DNA of 19,663 nt from JBCDBY01 sp039182715 (GTDB taxonomy: Bacteria; Planctomycetota; PLA2), in the NCBI GenBank assembly GCA_039182715.1, contig JBCDBY010000046.1:1-19663 (forward strand). The letters run 5' to 3'. This document shows, piece after piece, positions 1 to 8,041 of the stretch. The position numbers were made by a program, and so were the translations under genes. Under the pieces are notes generated by a model. The model had not been told where the DNA came from, did not search any database, and saw only the letters and a list, made by a program, of their open reading frames with translations. Every line of letters starts with the position of its first letter. Position 1 is the first letter of the stretch.

Positions 1-226
1 CGCGACGCGCGTCGGTCGCCTCTGTGGACGCCTCTGTGGACGTGGACGGGGACGGGGACTTCGACCGCTTCCCCGACACCGTCAGGGACGGTGCGGGGGA
101 GGCGGCCGCGGGCAACCCGGGGCCGGGCCGCGCCGATCGGCTGCGGGACGGGTCCGACAGCACGATCGCCAGCGCGGCGCCGGCACCGAGGATCAGGATG
201 AGAGAAAGGCTGCGGGTTCGGTTCAT
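1..226 (-). CDS. Partial gene: N-terminally anchored membrane or secreted protein, cut by the window edge
   Basis: An open frame of 75 codons runs from an ATG at 226 off the left edge with no stop. The N-terminus MNRTRSLSLILILG is a short basic stretch followed by a hydrophobic segment to about residue 24, so it is a signal peptide or a membrane anchor. After it comes a Pro/Ser/Ala/Thr-rich, low-complexity stretch with a small repeat (STEAS/STEAT), which looks like an extracytoplasmic linker. The start is chosen because its ATG overlaps the TGA of the beta-helix lipoprotein gene upstream (ATGA at 223-226), which suggests translational coupling and one operon. No domain is visible in the part present, so the function is unknown. 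Confidence 0.6.
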   Translation of the reverse strand, partial: MNRTRSLSLILILGAGAALAIVLSDPSRSRSARPGPGLPAAASPAPSLTVSGKRSKSPSPSTSTEASTEATDARR

Positions 227-3200
227 TCGTTCTCGAGGACGACGCGCACCGTATACGCGCCCCCCGACGCCGCTTCGGGGCGCCGCACGACGAGATAGAA
301 CGTGCCGGCCTCCCGGAAGGTGTAGTCGAGATAGGTGTCACCGAAGTTGCTGAACGTCGAGTTGAAGACGCCGCGCCGCCCCTCGTTGAGGCGTTCGCCG
401 TCAACGTCCTGCAGCGTGAGGAAGGTCTCGCCGTCCTCCCCGCCGCCCAGGCGCGCATCGACGATCGTCGCCATGATGCGATCGCCGGCGGCCACCGTGA
501 TGGCGTAGACGTCCACGTCGACCGCGTCGGCGAGCGCGCCGGTGATGTCGTGGCTCGCCGGAGCGGCCCCGAGCGTCACCGCATTCGCGGCACCGATCGA
601 CTCGTTCGGCTCCGTCTCGGCGGTCGTGGCCGTCGGCGTCACGGAGAAGCGCACGCTCGATGCGTAGGCCAGGGCGCGGCCGTCCGTGTTCTGCAGGCCG
701 GTGCCGATGGAGATCTCGACGAAGTCGCTCGCGCCGGGCGTGAGGACGGTGTCGGGCGTGAAGCGCACCATGAACCCGCCGGTCGTCGTGGCGAACGTGC
801 CGGGCACGGCCACACCGCCGCTGCGGATCGAGATCGCGCTCAGGCTGGCCGGATCGACCGGGTCCGAGAACGCGAGCCAGATCGTCGCGTCGTCGTCCAC
901 GAGGAGCGAGCCGGTGAAGAGGTCCACGGCGGGGAAGATGCCGGTGTAGACGAAGGGGATCGGGGTGCCGATGTCGACCACGCCGACCGCGCCCGCGCCG
1001 GGACCGCCGTAGGCACCCATGTCGTTGCGGCTGCCGTCGGGGTCGTTGTACTTCGAGGCGGGATGGCCCGCGTCGATCGCCGGGGAGCTCGACTGCAGCG
1101 AGAAGAGGTCGGCGAACTCGCGCGTCGTGCCGCGCACGTCGATCGAGTTGAGATCCTTCTCGTAGAACGGCTCCCCTGCGAGGTTGCCGAAACCCATGGA
1201 CGTGCCGTCCCGGATCAGCGAGAAGACCGTCCGGATGCCGTCGCGGTTGTCCACGTCGCGGCCGCCGCTGTGGCTGGAGATGCAGTTCAGAATGTAGACC
1301 TGCGCGTCCCCGTCGCGGGCCTGCGAGTCCCCGCCGCTGTCGCGGTCGAAGCCGCCCTCCCGCTCCTGCGCGTTGTAGGCCGAGGTGTTGTTGATCAGCT
1401 GCGCCATGGAGCCGCTGGTGCTGAACGTGAAGCCGCCGCCCGAGCTGAGCAGGGCGATATTGTTCCGCACGCGAACGAGGTTGCGGATGTCGCCGCTGCC
1501 GGTCTCGAGCTCCAGGCCCGATTCGGTCGTGTCGGCACCGCCGAATCCGAAGACGTTGCGCTCCAGGAACCAGACGCCGTCGTCGGTCCGGTACTGGAGA
1601 CGCATGGAGCCGTCCGACGGATCTGCGCCGTTGTGGCAGAAGTTGTGGGAGATGTATCCGATGCCGGCGGTGCGACCGAACTCGTCGCTGCTGGTGCGGC
1701 GGTCCTCGATCTCGAACGCCTCGTCGTCGTGCGCCTCGACGTCGTTGTTGAAGATGCGCATGATCGCGACGCCGTCCGGGAAGGGATAGCTCTGCGTGGT
1801 GTCGCCGATGTGGTCCTCGAGATCGAGGTTGAATCCCTCGTCCTCCGAGGAGAGCACCGTGTTCTCGGCGATGGTGATGACGGTGCGACCGTTGTGCGCC
1901 ACGCCGACTTCGTACTCGGCGTCCTCGAGACCACCGAGCATGACGTTGCGCCAGCAGTCGTGCAGCATGATGCCGCCGTCCGAGAGGTCTTCGGCCTCCG
2001 GCTCCTGGTCGCGCAGCTCGATGGACTCGGACTCGCCGATCGCGAGCAGGTTGTCGCGAATCATGGAGCGCGTGGTGCGGCCGGCCGAGACGCCGAGGTC
2101 GATGTCCACGGTGATCGAGTTGGAGTTGATCAACTCGTTCTCGTAGATCTCGACGCTGACGTCGACGCCCGCGTAGGTCGTTTCGCCCTGGCCCCGAATC
2201 TCGACCGGGCTGCGCGAGACGCCGTTCATGAGGTTGTGCCGGACGATCACGTTCGCCGATCCGTTCGCGCCCAGGTCCGCGATCTCACGGAAGAAGACGC
2301 CCTCGCCGAACGACGCCGAGAACTCGTTGTACTCGGTGAGAATCGTCAGGTCGCCGCCGTTGGCGGGATCCACGGGGTCGAAGCGAAGGTCGATGTAGGG
2401 GCCGGAGTTGTCGTTGGTGACGCCGTCGGTGAGACGGTTGTGGGTCACGAGGATGTCGAGTCCGGTCGACGGGACGTTGATGGTGTCGTCGTCGCCTTCG
2501 TCCTCGCCCTCGGTGGGGGCGGACGAGCCGTTCAGCGCCCGCGATCGGCGCCGGGACTCGTTGTTCTGGAACCGAATGGTGGAGATCGGACCGGAAACGA
2601 AGACGGAGTCGAACCCGAACTGCTCGATGCGGTTCCCGACGACGCGCGCGAGGGGTGTGCTGTCGATGTTCGCCGTGGAGCCGTTGCGAAGGGTGCAGCC
2701 GCTCAACTGGACGGGCGACCCGGTCGCACCGAACCCATGCTCCGTATCGCCGAGAAGGGAGGCGCTCCCTTCTCCCGTCGGATCGGTGTAGACCGATGTG
2801 ATCGAGAGAAGGTTGTCTTCCAGGATGCCGACGACCTCGACCGTCACCCCGCTCGGATCGAGCCGGATCACGTCCCCCGCATCCAGTTCGCTGGGGAAGT
2901 CGGTCCCGGTGCCCGTGACGAGGTTGCGCCCCTGCTCGAACCGCAGGGTGCCGGTCAGCGCGCTTTCGACGGAGCGCGTGTGATCGAAGACGAAGCCGTC
3001 TACCGTCGTGGGCGTGCCGCCGTTGGCGACGCGGAGGAGATCCCCGTCGGTCATCGGCACGAGGCCCGCGCCGGAGAGGGTGGTCGGGTTGCCGTCGAGG
3101 TCCCGGGCGCCGAGCGCGTCGGTCGCCGCCACGCCCGCGAGGCGCCCGAAGCCGCCGAAGAGCGCGATCGAGGGGACGTTCACGGTCAGGTCGACCTCCG

Positions 3201-3759
3201 CGTTGTAGGTCGATCCACCGGGCGCCGCGTCGACGAGAATCACGCCGCCGCCTGCGCCCTCGACGGCGTTCACGCCGTCCTGGATGTTCGGGAAGGGATC
3301 GGTCGGGTCGCCCAGGGTGCCGGTGCCGGCGGCGGCGTCCGAGACGTAGGCGACGTTCGCCGCCGCGACCGGAATCACGGAGAGCTCGACCCGGTTGGTG
3401 TCGGAGTTGCCGCTGCCGTCGACCGCGCGGACGACGAAGAACGCCTCCTGGCCGATGGTGCCGGCGACCAGAATCGAGGTGTCGCCGGCGCCGCTCGTCG
3501 CGAGCGGGTTGCTGAAGTCCTGCGCGCCCGACGTATCGGACCGGTAGACGCGATAGACGATGTCGTTCGTGTCCGTGTCGTTGTCGATGGCATTTCGCCA
3601 GTCCAGCCGGATCGACGCTCCACCGGCCGTCGCGATCGCGCGCAGGCCGCCGAAGAGCGGCGACTGCTGATCCGGCGAGGTGTTGTTGGACGATCCGCCG
3701 CTGCTACCACCACAGGCGGCGAGCACGAAAACGAGCAAACCGGAAGCAAGACGTTGCAT
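223..3759 (-). CDS. Large secreted parallel beta-helix lipoprotein (FN3-like, beta-helix, Big_5-like, PPC-like)
   Basis: A 1178-aa exported lipoprotein. The start at 3759 is preferred over an in-frame ATG 24 nt upstream because GAGGAA sits 8 nt before it and it opens directly into a type II signal peptide, MQRLASGLLVFVLAAC, with the lipobox Cys at 16. Then come a Gly/Ser linker, an FN3-like domain at about 34-130 (YRVYRSDT, FVVRAVDGSGNSD), and a right-handed beta-helix from about 136 (AYVSDAAAGTGT...DPFPNIQDGVNAV) to about 920, with many N-rich turns (VVGNRIEQ, IRDNLLAI, VRVRNNIAL). The helix ends in the usual SPAIDAGHP...DMGAYGG. A Big_5-like Ig domain (about 930-1040) and a PPC-like domain opening with TEPNE (about 1043-1178) follow. 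The likely role is an outer-surface adhesin or polysaccharide-binding or -cleaving protein; I see no proven catalytic residues. It overlaps the next gene by ATGA. Confidence 0.88.
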   Translation of the reverse strand: MQRLASGLLVFVLAACGGSSGGSSNNTSPDQQSPLFGGLRAIATAGGASIRLDWRNAIDNDTDTNDIVYRVYRSDTSGAQDFSNPLATSGAGDTSILVAGTIGQEAFFVVRAVDGSGNSDTNRVELSVIPVAAANVAYVSDAAAGTGTLGDPTDPFPNIQDGVNAVEGAGGGVILVDAAPGGSTYNAEVDLTVNVPSIALFGGFGRLAGVAATDALGARDLDGNPTTLSGAGLVPMTDGDLLRVANGGTPTTVDGFVFDHTRSVESALTGTLRFEQGRNLVTGTGTDFPSELDAGDVIRLDPSGVTVEVVGILEDNLLSITSVYTDPTGEGSASLLGDTEHGFGATGSPVQLSGCTLRNGSTANIDSTPLARVVGNRIEQFGFDSVFVSGPISTIRFQNNESRRRSRALNGSSAPTEGEDEGDDDTINVPSTGLDILVTHNRLTDGVTNDNSGPYIDLRFDPVDPANGGDLTILTEYNEFSASFGEGVFFREIADLGANGSANVIVRHNLMNGVSRSPVEIRGQGETTYAGVDVSVEIYENELINSNSITVDIDLGVSAGRTTRSMIRDNLLAIGESESIELRDQEPEAEDLSDGGIMLHDCWRNVMLGGLEDAEYEVGVAHNGRTVITIAENTVLSSEDEGFNLDLEDHIGDTTQSYPFPDGVAIMRIFNNDVEAHDDEAFEIEDRRTSSDEFGRTAGIGYISHNFCHNGADPSDGSMRLQYRTDDGVWFLERNVFGFGGADTTESGLELETGSGDIRNLVRVRNNIALLSSGGGFTFSTSGSMAQLINNTSAYNAQEREGGFDRDSGGDSQARDGDAQVYILNCISSHSGGRDVDNRDGIRTVFSLIRDGTSMGFGNLAGEPFYEKDLNSIDVRGTTREFADLFSLQSSSPAIDAGHPASKYNDPDGSRNDMGAYGGPGAGAVGVVDIGTPIPFVYTGIFPAVDLFTGSLLVDDDATIWLAFSDPVDPASLSAISIRSGGVAVPGTFATTTGGFMVRFTPDTVLTPGASDFVEISIGTGLQNTDGRALAYASSVRFSVTPTATTAETEPNESIGAANAVTLGAAPASHDITGALADAVDVDVYAITVAAGDRIMATIVDARLGGGEDGETFLTLQDVDGERLNEGRRGVFNSTFSNFGDTYLDYTFREAGTFYLVVRRPEAASGGAYTVRVVLENE

Positions 3760-3784
3760 GGAGTGATTCCTCGATAGGCCCACG

Positions 3785-3807
3785 GCCCGGACACGAAGGG
3801 CCCGGGC
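3785..3807 (-). terminator. GC-rich hairpin between the methyltransferase and beta-helix genes
   Basis: GCCCGG at 3785-3790 pairs with CCGGGC at 3802-3807 across an 11-nt loop, within the 89-bp gap between the methyltransferase stop and the lipoprotein start. There is no T-tract on the minus strand, so it is at best a weak or factor-assisted terminator or a leader structure. Confidence 0.25.
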
Positions 3808-3848
3808 TCTTGGTTCCTACGAACGGCTCGCGCGGTACCGAACTTGAA

Positions 3849-4424
3849 CTAAATCCGGGGCGCGCGATAGAGCACGAGCCGTTCACGGCCCTCGCGCCCC
3901 TCCGCCGAGGAGGCCGGCGTCTCTTTGTGCTCGATTCGTAGCCCGGGACCGAGGACATCCTCGATCTCCGACTCGGCCACGGCGAACGGCGGTCCGCCCT
4001 CCCGCTCCCCCACGGGGAACAACAGCGCGACGAGCATGCCACCCGGCTTGAGCGCGCCTCGCAACGAACGCGCGTACTCCTCCCGACGCGCCGGATCGAT
4101 CGCGCAGTAGCAGGTGTACTCGACGATCACGTCGAACGCGTCGGGGTACCGCGAGCCCAGCTCGAAGACGTCGAGCGACTCGACCGGAAGCCCCTCGGGC
4201 TGAATCGCGAAGTCGAAACCGACGGCGTCGTAGCCCCGGTCGATCCAGTAGCGCAGATCGTGTCCGCCGCCGCTGCCCGGAAATGCCGTACGACCGCGGG
4301 CGGGCGCCTGGGGCGAGTCCAACAGGTCGACCAGCACCGGGGTGGGCGCACCGAGGTCCCAGCGGTCGCTTCCCTCGCGATATCGCTGCTCCCAGTAGGC
4401 CGCATCAGAGACAGGGTCACCCAT
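3849..4424 (-). CDS. TPMT-like class I SAM-dependent methyltransferase
   Basis: A 191-aa cytoplasmic protein of the thiopurine/thiol methyltransferase-like family. Family marks are the N-terminal DAAYWEQRYREGSDRWDLG followed by PTPVLVDLL, the SAM-binding glycine loop FPGSGGGHD, the acidic FDVIVEYTCYCAIDP strand and loop, the R-x-x-Y segment RREEYARSLRGALKPGGML, and the LLFPV...GGPPFAVAESEI tail. These enzymes methylate small thiols, halides or similar nucleophiles; the substrate here is unknown. Between VGFDFA and LPVESLDVFEL the usual motif-II helix seems about a dozen residues short. The start at 4424 is the only reasonable ATG before the family's first motif, although its RBS is weak. It is divergent from the FHA gene, 50 bp away. 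Confidence 0.82.
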   Translation of the reverse strand: MGDPVSDAAYWEQRYREGSDRWDLGAPTPVLVDLLDSPQAPARGRTAFPGSGGGHDLRYWIDRGYDAVGFDFAIQPEGLPVESLDVFELGSRYPDAFDVIVEYTCYCAIDPARREEYARSLRGALKPGGMLVALLFPVGEREGGPPFAVAESEIEDVLGPGLRIEHKETPASSAEGREGRERLVLYRAPRI

Positions 4425-4436
4425 GTCGGATCGCTA

Positions 4437-4465
4437 TTGTCTGCCGCTGCGCCAGTCTTTATGCT
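4437..4465 (+). promoter_or_regulatory. Candidate sigma70-type promoter for the FHA gene (possibly leaderless)
   Basis: TTGTCT (4437-4442) and TATGCT (4460-4465) are separated by 17 bp; each matches 4 of 6 consensus positions. The predicted transcription start, near 4472, falls within a few bases of the GTG start codon at 4475, and no Shine-Dalgarno precedes that codon. This would fit a leaderless mRNA. The evidence is pattern matching only. Confidence 0.3.
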
Positions 4466-4474
4466 CTTCCTCCC

Positions 4475-5050
4475 GTGGCGAGGGTGCGAATTATCGACGG
4501 GCCGGGATCCGGCCAGAACTACGACATCGAGCAGGCGGTCATTCTGGGCCGACTCGACTCGAACGATATTCCCGTGCGCGATGCGAAGGCGTCCCGCGAG
4601 CACGCGAAGATCTATCGCCAGGGCGACAAGTTCTCGGTCGTCGACCTCAACTCGTCCAACGGCACCTTCGTGAACGGCAAACAGATCACGAAGCAGGTCC
4701 TCGAGCACGGCGACGAGGTCTCGATCGGCGTCGTCGTGATGCGCTTCGAAGACGACGAGGCGGAAGCGCGCAAGGCGGCCGCCCCTCAGCGCCAAAGCCT
4801 CGAGGAGGCGTTCGAAGCGGCCAAGAAGGAAGGCGCCCCCGCGGCGGCGGGCGCAGGCGGCGGCGGCACGCCGGAGATCGTGATGAGCGGTCACAAGCCG
4901 CTGCAGTTCAACCGCGTGAAGCCGGGCAAACCGATGGTCGGCTTCGATCTCGAGCAGCTTTCCCCCACGGCGCGCTTCGTCGTGTGGCTGGTGATCGGCG
5001 TCATCTTCGTCGGCCTGCTGTACGGGACGTACACGCTCGTCTCAGGATAG
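4475..5050 (+). CDS. FHA-domain protein with C-terminal membrane anchor
   Basis: A 191-aa protein starting at GTG 4475 (VARVRIIDGPGSG), where FHA homology begins. The same frame stays open further upstream, but that part overlaps the methyltransferase gene and is unlike any domain. The FHA domain spans about 3-90 and has the phosphothreonine-binding marks G25-R26, S40-R41-x-H43 and SSNGT (60-64) followed by FVNG. An Ala/Gly-rich linker (about 100-135) leads to one hydrophobic segment at about 167-188 (FVVWLVIGVIFVGLLYG) close to the C-terminus, so it is probably tail-anchored with the FHA domain in the cytoplasm. FHA domains bind phospho-Thr partners of Ser/Thr kinases; no kinase is in the window. 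Its 3' end overlaps the convergent glycosyltransferase gene by 50 bp. Confidence 0.87.
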   Translation: MARVRIIDGPGSGQNYDIEQAVILGRLDSNDIPVRDAKASREHAKIYRQGDKFSVVDLNSSNGTFVNGKQITKQVLEHGDEVSIGVVVMRFEDDEAEARKAAAPQRQSLEEAFEAAKKEGAPAAAGAGGGGTPEIVMSGHKPLQFNRVKPGKPMVGFDLEQLSPTARFVVWLVIGVIFVGLLYGTYTLVSG

Positions 5051-5888
5051 GCTCCAACCGGGCCGCCTGATCCGCCCAGCTCGCGACCGCCGCCGGCACC
5101 TTCGTCTCGTCCCACGCCGCCCGCACCTGCGCGATCCACTCCTCCGGCGTGCCGGCGTAGCGCGCGTAGTCGCCGGCCACCTCGCGATGCGCCGGGATGT
5201 CGCTCGCAACCAACGGGCGGCCAAGCGCCATCGCCTCGAGCGCCACCCTGCCGAAGCCTTCCTTCTCCGAGGGGCAGAGCACCACGCGCGCCCGCGCGAT
5301 CTCACGGCGCATCTCCTCGTGCCGCATCCAGCCGACGCCCCGCCCCCGTTCCCGCAACGGACGATCGAGCGCGGCTGCGACCGCCCGCGCGCGATCGACC
5401 CGCTTGTGCGGCAGCCCGGGATCGCAGACGAGCAGATGGTCCTCCGGCGCCGGCGGATCGTCCATCGGGTCGGCGCCGTTCGCCACGACCTCACCCGATC
5501 CGCCCCACGCCGCGCGCACCGTCTCGCTCACCGAAACGACGGCGTCGGCGCGCGCGATCTGCCGGCGCACGAGCGCCCGCCGCCACGCCGGCCCGCCGCG
5601 GTCGTGCAGGGTGAGCACCGTCGGAATCGTCGCCACCGGATAGTGGTCGGTCAGCAGCAGGTCGCCGTCCTCCGGCAGCCGCAGCTGCAGGAACCGCTGC
5701 AGCCGGTTCCCGGCGCGCACCGGCAGCACGCGCGTCTCGACGCCCGCCGGCACGACCTCGCGGCTCGTGTCCTCCGCCAGCAGAAAGACGACGTCGTGTT
5801 GCGCCAGCGCGCCGTAGAGGTGGAGTGCACGCACGCCCGCGCCGCCCGGTTCCGCGCCGTAGGAGGTGGCGTTAACCAGCAGCCGCAT
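5001..5888 (-). CDS. GT4-type glycosyltransferase, short form (third of operon)
   Basis: A 295-aa protein of the GT-B fold, GT4-like. The N-terminal half starts MRLLVNATSYGAEPGGAGVR with the Gly-rich loop and has the TLHDRGG segment and VVSVSETVR. The C-terminal half carries the retaining-GT E-x7-E motif in SEKEGFGRVALEAMALGRP, then LVASDIPAHREVAG. It transfers a nucleotide-activated sugar in the cytoplasm; donor and acceptor cannot be told. At 295 aa it is short for the family (usually 340-400), and the linker between the two Rossmann halves is compact (HLLVCDPGLPHKRVDRA). Its ATG lies 17 bp inside the 3' end of the upstream glycosyltransferase gene, so it is probably co-translated. Its last 50 bp overlap the convergent FHA gene. 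Confidence 0.85.
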   Translation of the reverse strand: MRLLVNATSYGAEPGGAGVRALHLYGALAQHDVVFLLAEDTSREVVPAGVETRVLPVRAGNRLQRFLQLRLPEDGDLLLTDHYPVATIPTVLTLHDRGGPAWRRALVRRQIARADAVVSVSETVRAAWGGSGEVVANGADPMDDPPAPEDHLLVCDPGLPHKRVDRARAVAAALDRPLRERGRGVGWMRHEEMRREIARARVVLCPSEKEGFGRVALEAMALGRPLVASDIPAHREVAGDYARYAGTPEEWIAQVRAAWDETKVPAAVASWADQAARLEPILRRACTSRTAGRRR

Positions 5889-6921
5889 CGCGCCACATCT
5901 TCGCGTAGGCGTGCGCCGTCCGTTCCGGCCCGAACTGCAGCAGTCGCGCCGGGCCGTGCGTCCGCACGCGTGCGCGGTACTCCGTTTCGCGCGTCCGCGT
6001 CCACGCCTCGACGATGCCGTCGGGATCGTCGGGATCGACCGGCAGCACGACGTCGCCGCCGGTTTCCTCCGCGCCCGTGCCGCGCCCCACCAGCACCGGG
6101 ACGCCGCGACCGAGCGCCTCGAGCACCGGGAAGCCGAACCCCTCCGAGCGACTCACCAGCGCCACCGCGCCGGCGCGACGATAGAGGTATTGCCGCATCG
6201 AGTCGTCCACCTGGCCGGCGAACTGCACGCGATCCTCGATTCCGAGCTGGGCGACGCGCTCCTCCAGCTTGCGCTTGCGCTCCGGGTCGTGCGGTCCGGC
6301 CAGGACGAGCTTGCCGTCCTCCATGCGCGCACAAGCCTCGAGCAGCGAGTCGACCGCCTTGCGTCGATCGAGCCGGCCGAGGTAGAGCAGATAGGACTCG
6401 TGGTCGTGCTGCATCTCGTCGACGTGCGGCGCCGGATGCGGGATCACGTGCAGGATGCGGTCGGCGCCCGGATGGACCGCGCACACCTGTCGCCGCGTCA
6501 CCTCGCTGGGCACCACCAGCGCGCGGCAGTGCGCCATGGCGCGGGCCAGCCAGCGCTCCTGGCGAACGGCCGCGGCGAACCCTTCGAGCCGATGGCTGAC
6601 CACGAACGGAAGCTCATGGACGGTCGCCGTGATCGGCGGCCCGTCCCACTCCGGGTGCGCCAGCAACGGCGAGTGGAAGAGCGAGAGCGGCGCCACCGCC
6701 TCCCGCAGCTCCGACGAGTCGCGCCAGCGCCGCGGCTTGGTCGGCCCGCCCGTCGCGACGAATCGCACGCCGCGCGGCACCGCGACCTCGCGCGGCGCCA
6801 GCGCGACGACGTGCAGGTCCGGCTCGTAGCGCGCCAGCGCCTCGAGCAGAAGCGTGATCGCCGTCCGGACGCCGCCGGGGCTCTCGGCGGCGAGCTCGCT
6901 GACGTCGAAGCCGATCTTCAT
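5872..6921 (-). CDS. GT4-type glycosyltransferase (second of operon)
   Basis: A 349-aa GT-B glycosyltransferase. The start is set at ATG 6921 (MKIGFDVSELAAESPGGVRT), which opens with the family's first strand and overlaps the TGA of the preceding glycosyltransferase as ATGA (6918-6921). A longer frame begins 42 nt further upstream but lies inside that gene. Visible marks are the N-terminal acceptor-domain Gly loop (SPGGVRTAI), VPSEVTRRQV, then the donor domain with LYLGRLDRRKAVDSLLEA (the phosphate-binding R/K), VQFAGQVDD, and the E-x7-E motif EGFGFPVLE. Nothing is missing. It likely acts in sequence with its two neighbours on one surface oligosaccharide or polysaccharide. Confidence 0.9.
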   Translation of the reverse strand: MKIGFDVSELAAESPGGVRTAITLLLEALARYEPDLHVVALAPREVAVPRGVRFVATGGPTKPRRWRDSSELREAVAPLSLFHSPLLAHPEWDGPPITATVHELPFVVSHRLEGFAAAVRQERWLARAMAHCRALVVPSEVTRRQVCAVHPGADRILHVIPHPAPHVDEMQHDHESYLLYLGRLDRRKAVDSLLEACARMEDGKLVLAGPHDPERKRKLEERVAQLGIEDRVQFAGQVDDSMRQYLYRRAGAVALVSRSEGFGFPVLEALGRGVPVLVGRGTGAEETGGDVVLPVDPDDPDGIVEAWTRTRETEYRARVRTHGPARLLQFGPERTAHAYAKMWRDAAAG

Positions 6922-7964
6922 GCGAGGATCGCCTCGTAGGCGCGCGCCGTCTCCGACGCGCATCGTTCCCAGGTGTGCGCGCCCGCCCGCGCGCGGCCGC
7001 GCTCGATCAGCCGCGCACGCAGCGGCGCATCGTCGATGATGCGTCGCAGCCCCTCGACGATCGCATCAACATCGGTTGGATCGATGCAGAGCGCCGCGTC
7101 CGTGCGCATCGGCGCCCGGTCCGACGTGAGCGCCGGCACGCCGGCCGCATTCGCCTCGAGCACCGGCAGCCCGAAACCCTCGAGCAGCGAGGGATAGAGC
7201 AGCGCGTGCGCCCCCGCGAGCGTCGCGCGCAGCTCGTCCTCCGGCAGGTGGCCGCGCACGACGACGCCGGGCGTGCGCGCCGCGAGCGCCAGCACCTCGT
7301 CGTCGTGCCAGCCACGGCGGCCGACCAGATGCAGCTCGAGATCGGGGCGCAGCGTGGCGTACGCCTGGAGGAGTCGCCGATGGTTCTTGCGCGGCTCGAT
7401 GGTGCCGAGCGCGAGAAGGTAGGGGGTGCCCAATCGAGGCGTCGTCGCGTGCGGCGCGACGCCGAGCGGCGTGACGAAGACGCGGTCGTAGCCGAGCAGC
7501 TCGCGGCAGTCCCGCGCGGTCTCCTCGCTCGGCACCAGGAAGGCGGCGCAGCGGCGGACCGCCTCGTCGACCACCGCGCGCAGCTTGCGGCGCGCCGGCT
7601 CGGGGTAGAGCTCGGGCGCGCGCAGGAAGGCGAGATCGTGCAGCGTCCAGACCTGCGGCGTGCGCGCGGCGACCTCGGCCAGCCAGTAGTTGGTGTGGTG
7701 AAACAGATCGCAACCGCCCAGCGCGCGGTCGGCGGGCAGCAGCCGCAGGCGGCCCAGCAGATCCATCGCGCGGCTGGGCAGCGGCCAGGCGAGCAGCCGC
7801 GCGCCGTCCGGGGCGCGGCGGACGGCGGGCCGGTTGCCCTTGCGGAAGACGCCGAACAGGCGCAGATCGCAGCGCGGCGCCAGCTCGCGGCTGAGCGCGC
7901 CGACGTAGCGCCCGATGCCCGTGGTGGCCATCATGGCGGGCCGGAAGTCGAGGCCGATCCGCAT
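6918..7964 (-). CDS. GT4-type glycosyltransferase (first of operon)
   Basis: A 348-aa GT-B protein of the mannosyl/rhamnosyltransferase-like GT4 group. The start is ATG 7964 (MRIGLDFRPAMMATTGIGRY), where homology begins. An in-frame ATG at 7997 (MDEANVGGIS) has a better-placed GGAAG and cannot be excluded. Marks are TTGIGRYVGAL, the FHHTNYWL and TLHDLAFL segments, FLVPSEETARDC, the donor-domain LLALGTIEPRKNHRRLLQA, VVRGHLPEDEL, and the E-x7-E motif in LEGFGLPVLEANAAGVP. It is the first gene of a three-glycosyltransferase minus-strand operon and is divergent from the ammonia-lyase gene. The sugar specificity cannot be read from the sequence. Confidence 0.92.
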   Translation of the reverse strand: MRIGLDFRPAMMATTGIGRYVGALSRELAPRCDLRLFGVFRKGNRPAVRRAPDGARLLAWPLPSRAMDLLGRLRLLPADRALGGCDLFHHTNYWLAEVAARTPQVWTLHDLAFLRAPELYPEPARRKLRAVVDEAVRRCAAFLVPSEETARDCRELLGYDRVFVTPLGVAPHATTPRLGTPYLLALGTIEPRKNHRRLLQAYATLRPDLELHLVGRRGWHDDEVLALAARTPGVVVRGHLPEDELRATLAGAHALLYPSLLEGFGLPVLEANAAGVPALTSDRAPMRTDAALCIDPTDVDAIVEGLRRIIDDAPLRARLIERGRARAGAHTWERCASETARAYEAILA

Positions 7965-7977
7965 CGCGGAAATCCCA

Positions 7978-7987
7978 CCAACGTTGG
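7978..7987. promoter_or_regulatory. Perfect 10-bp palindrome in the divergent glycosyltransferase/hutH intergenic region
   Basis: CCAACGTTGG lies between the divergent starts at 7964 and 8042. A short perfect dyad in a 77-bp divergent promoter region could be an operator half or full site. It would instead be coding if the glycosyltransferase starts at 7997. Evidence is position and symmetry only. Confidence 0.15.
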
Positions 7988-8041
7988 CTTCATCCATCAA
8001 GCATCTTCCGATTCGGGGCGCGCCGGTGTTTCCTATGGGGC

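Noticed and set aside
550..3777. A 1075-codon plus-strand frame opposite the beta-helix gene
   Set aside because: Its composition is Arg/Val/Glu/Ala-rich with no domain, a typical antisense shadow in high-GC DNA; the minus strand has a signal peptide, lipobox and clear domains.
4283..4474. An upstream extension of the FHA protein
   Set aside because: It would overlap the methyltransferase gene on the other strand by over 140 bp, and its residues are Arg/Pro/Ser-rich without similarity to a domain.
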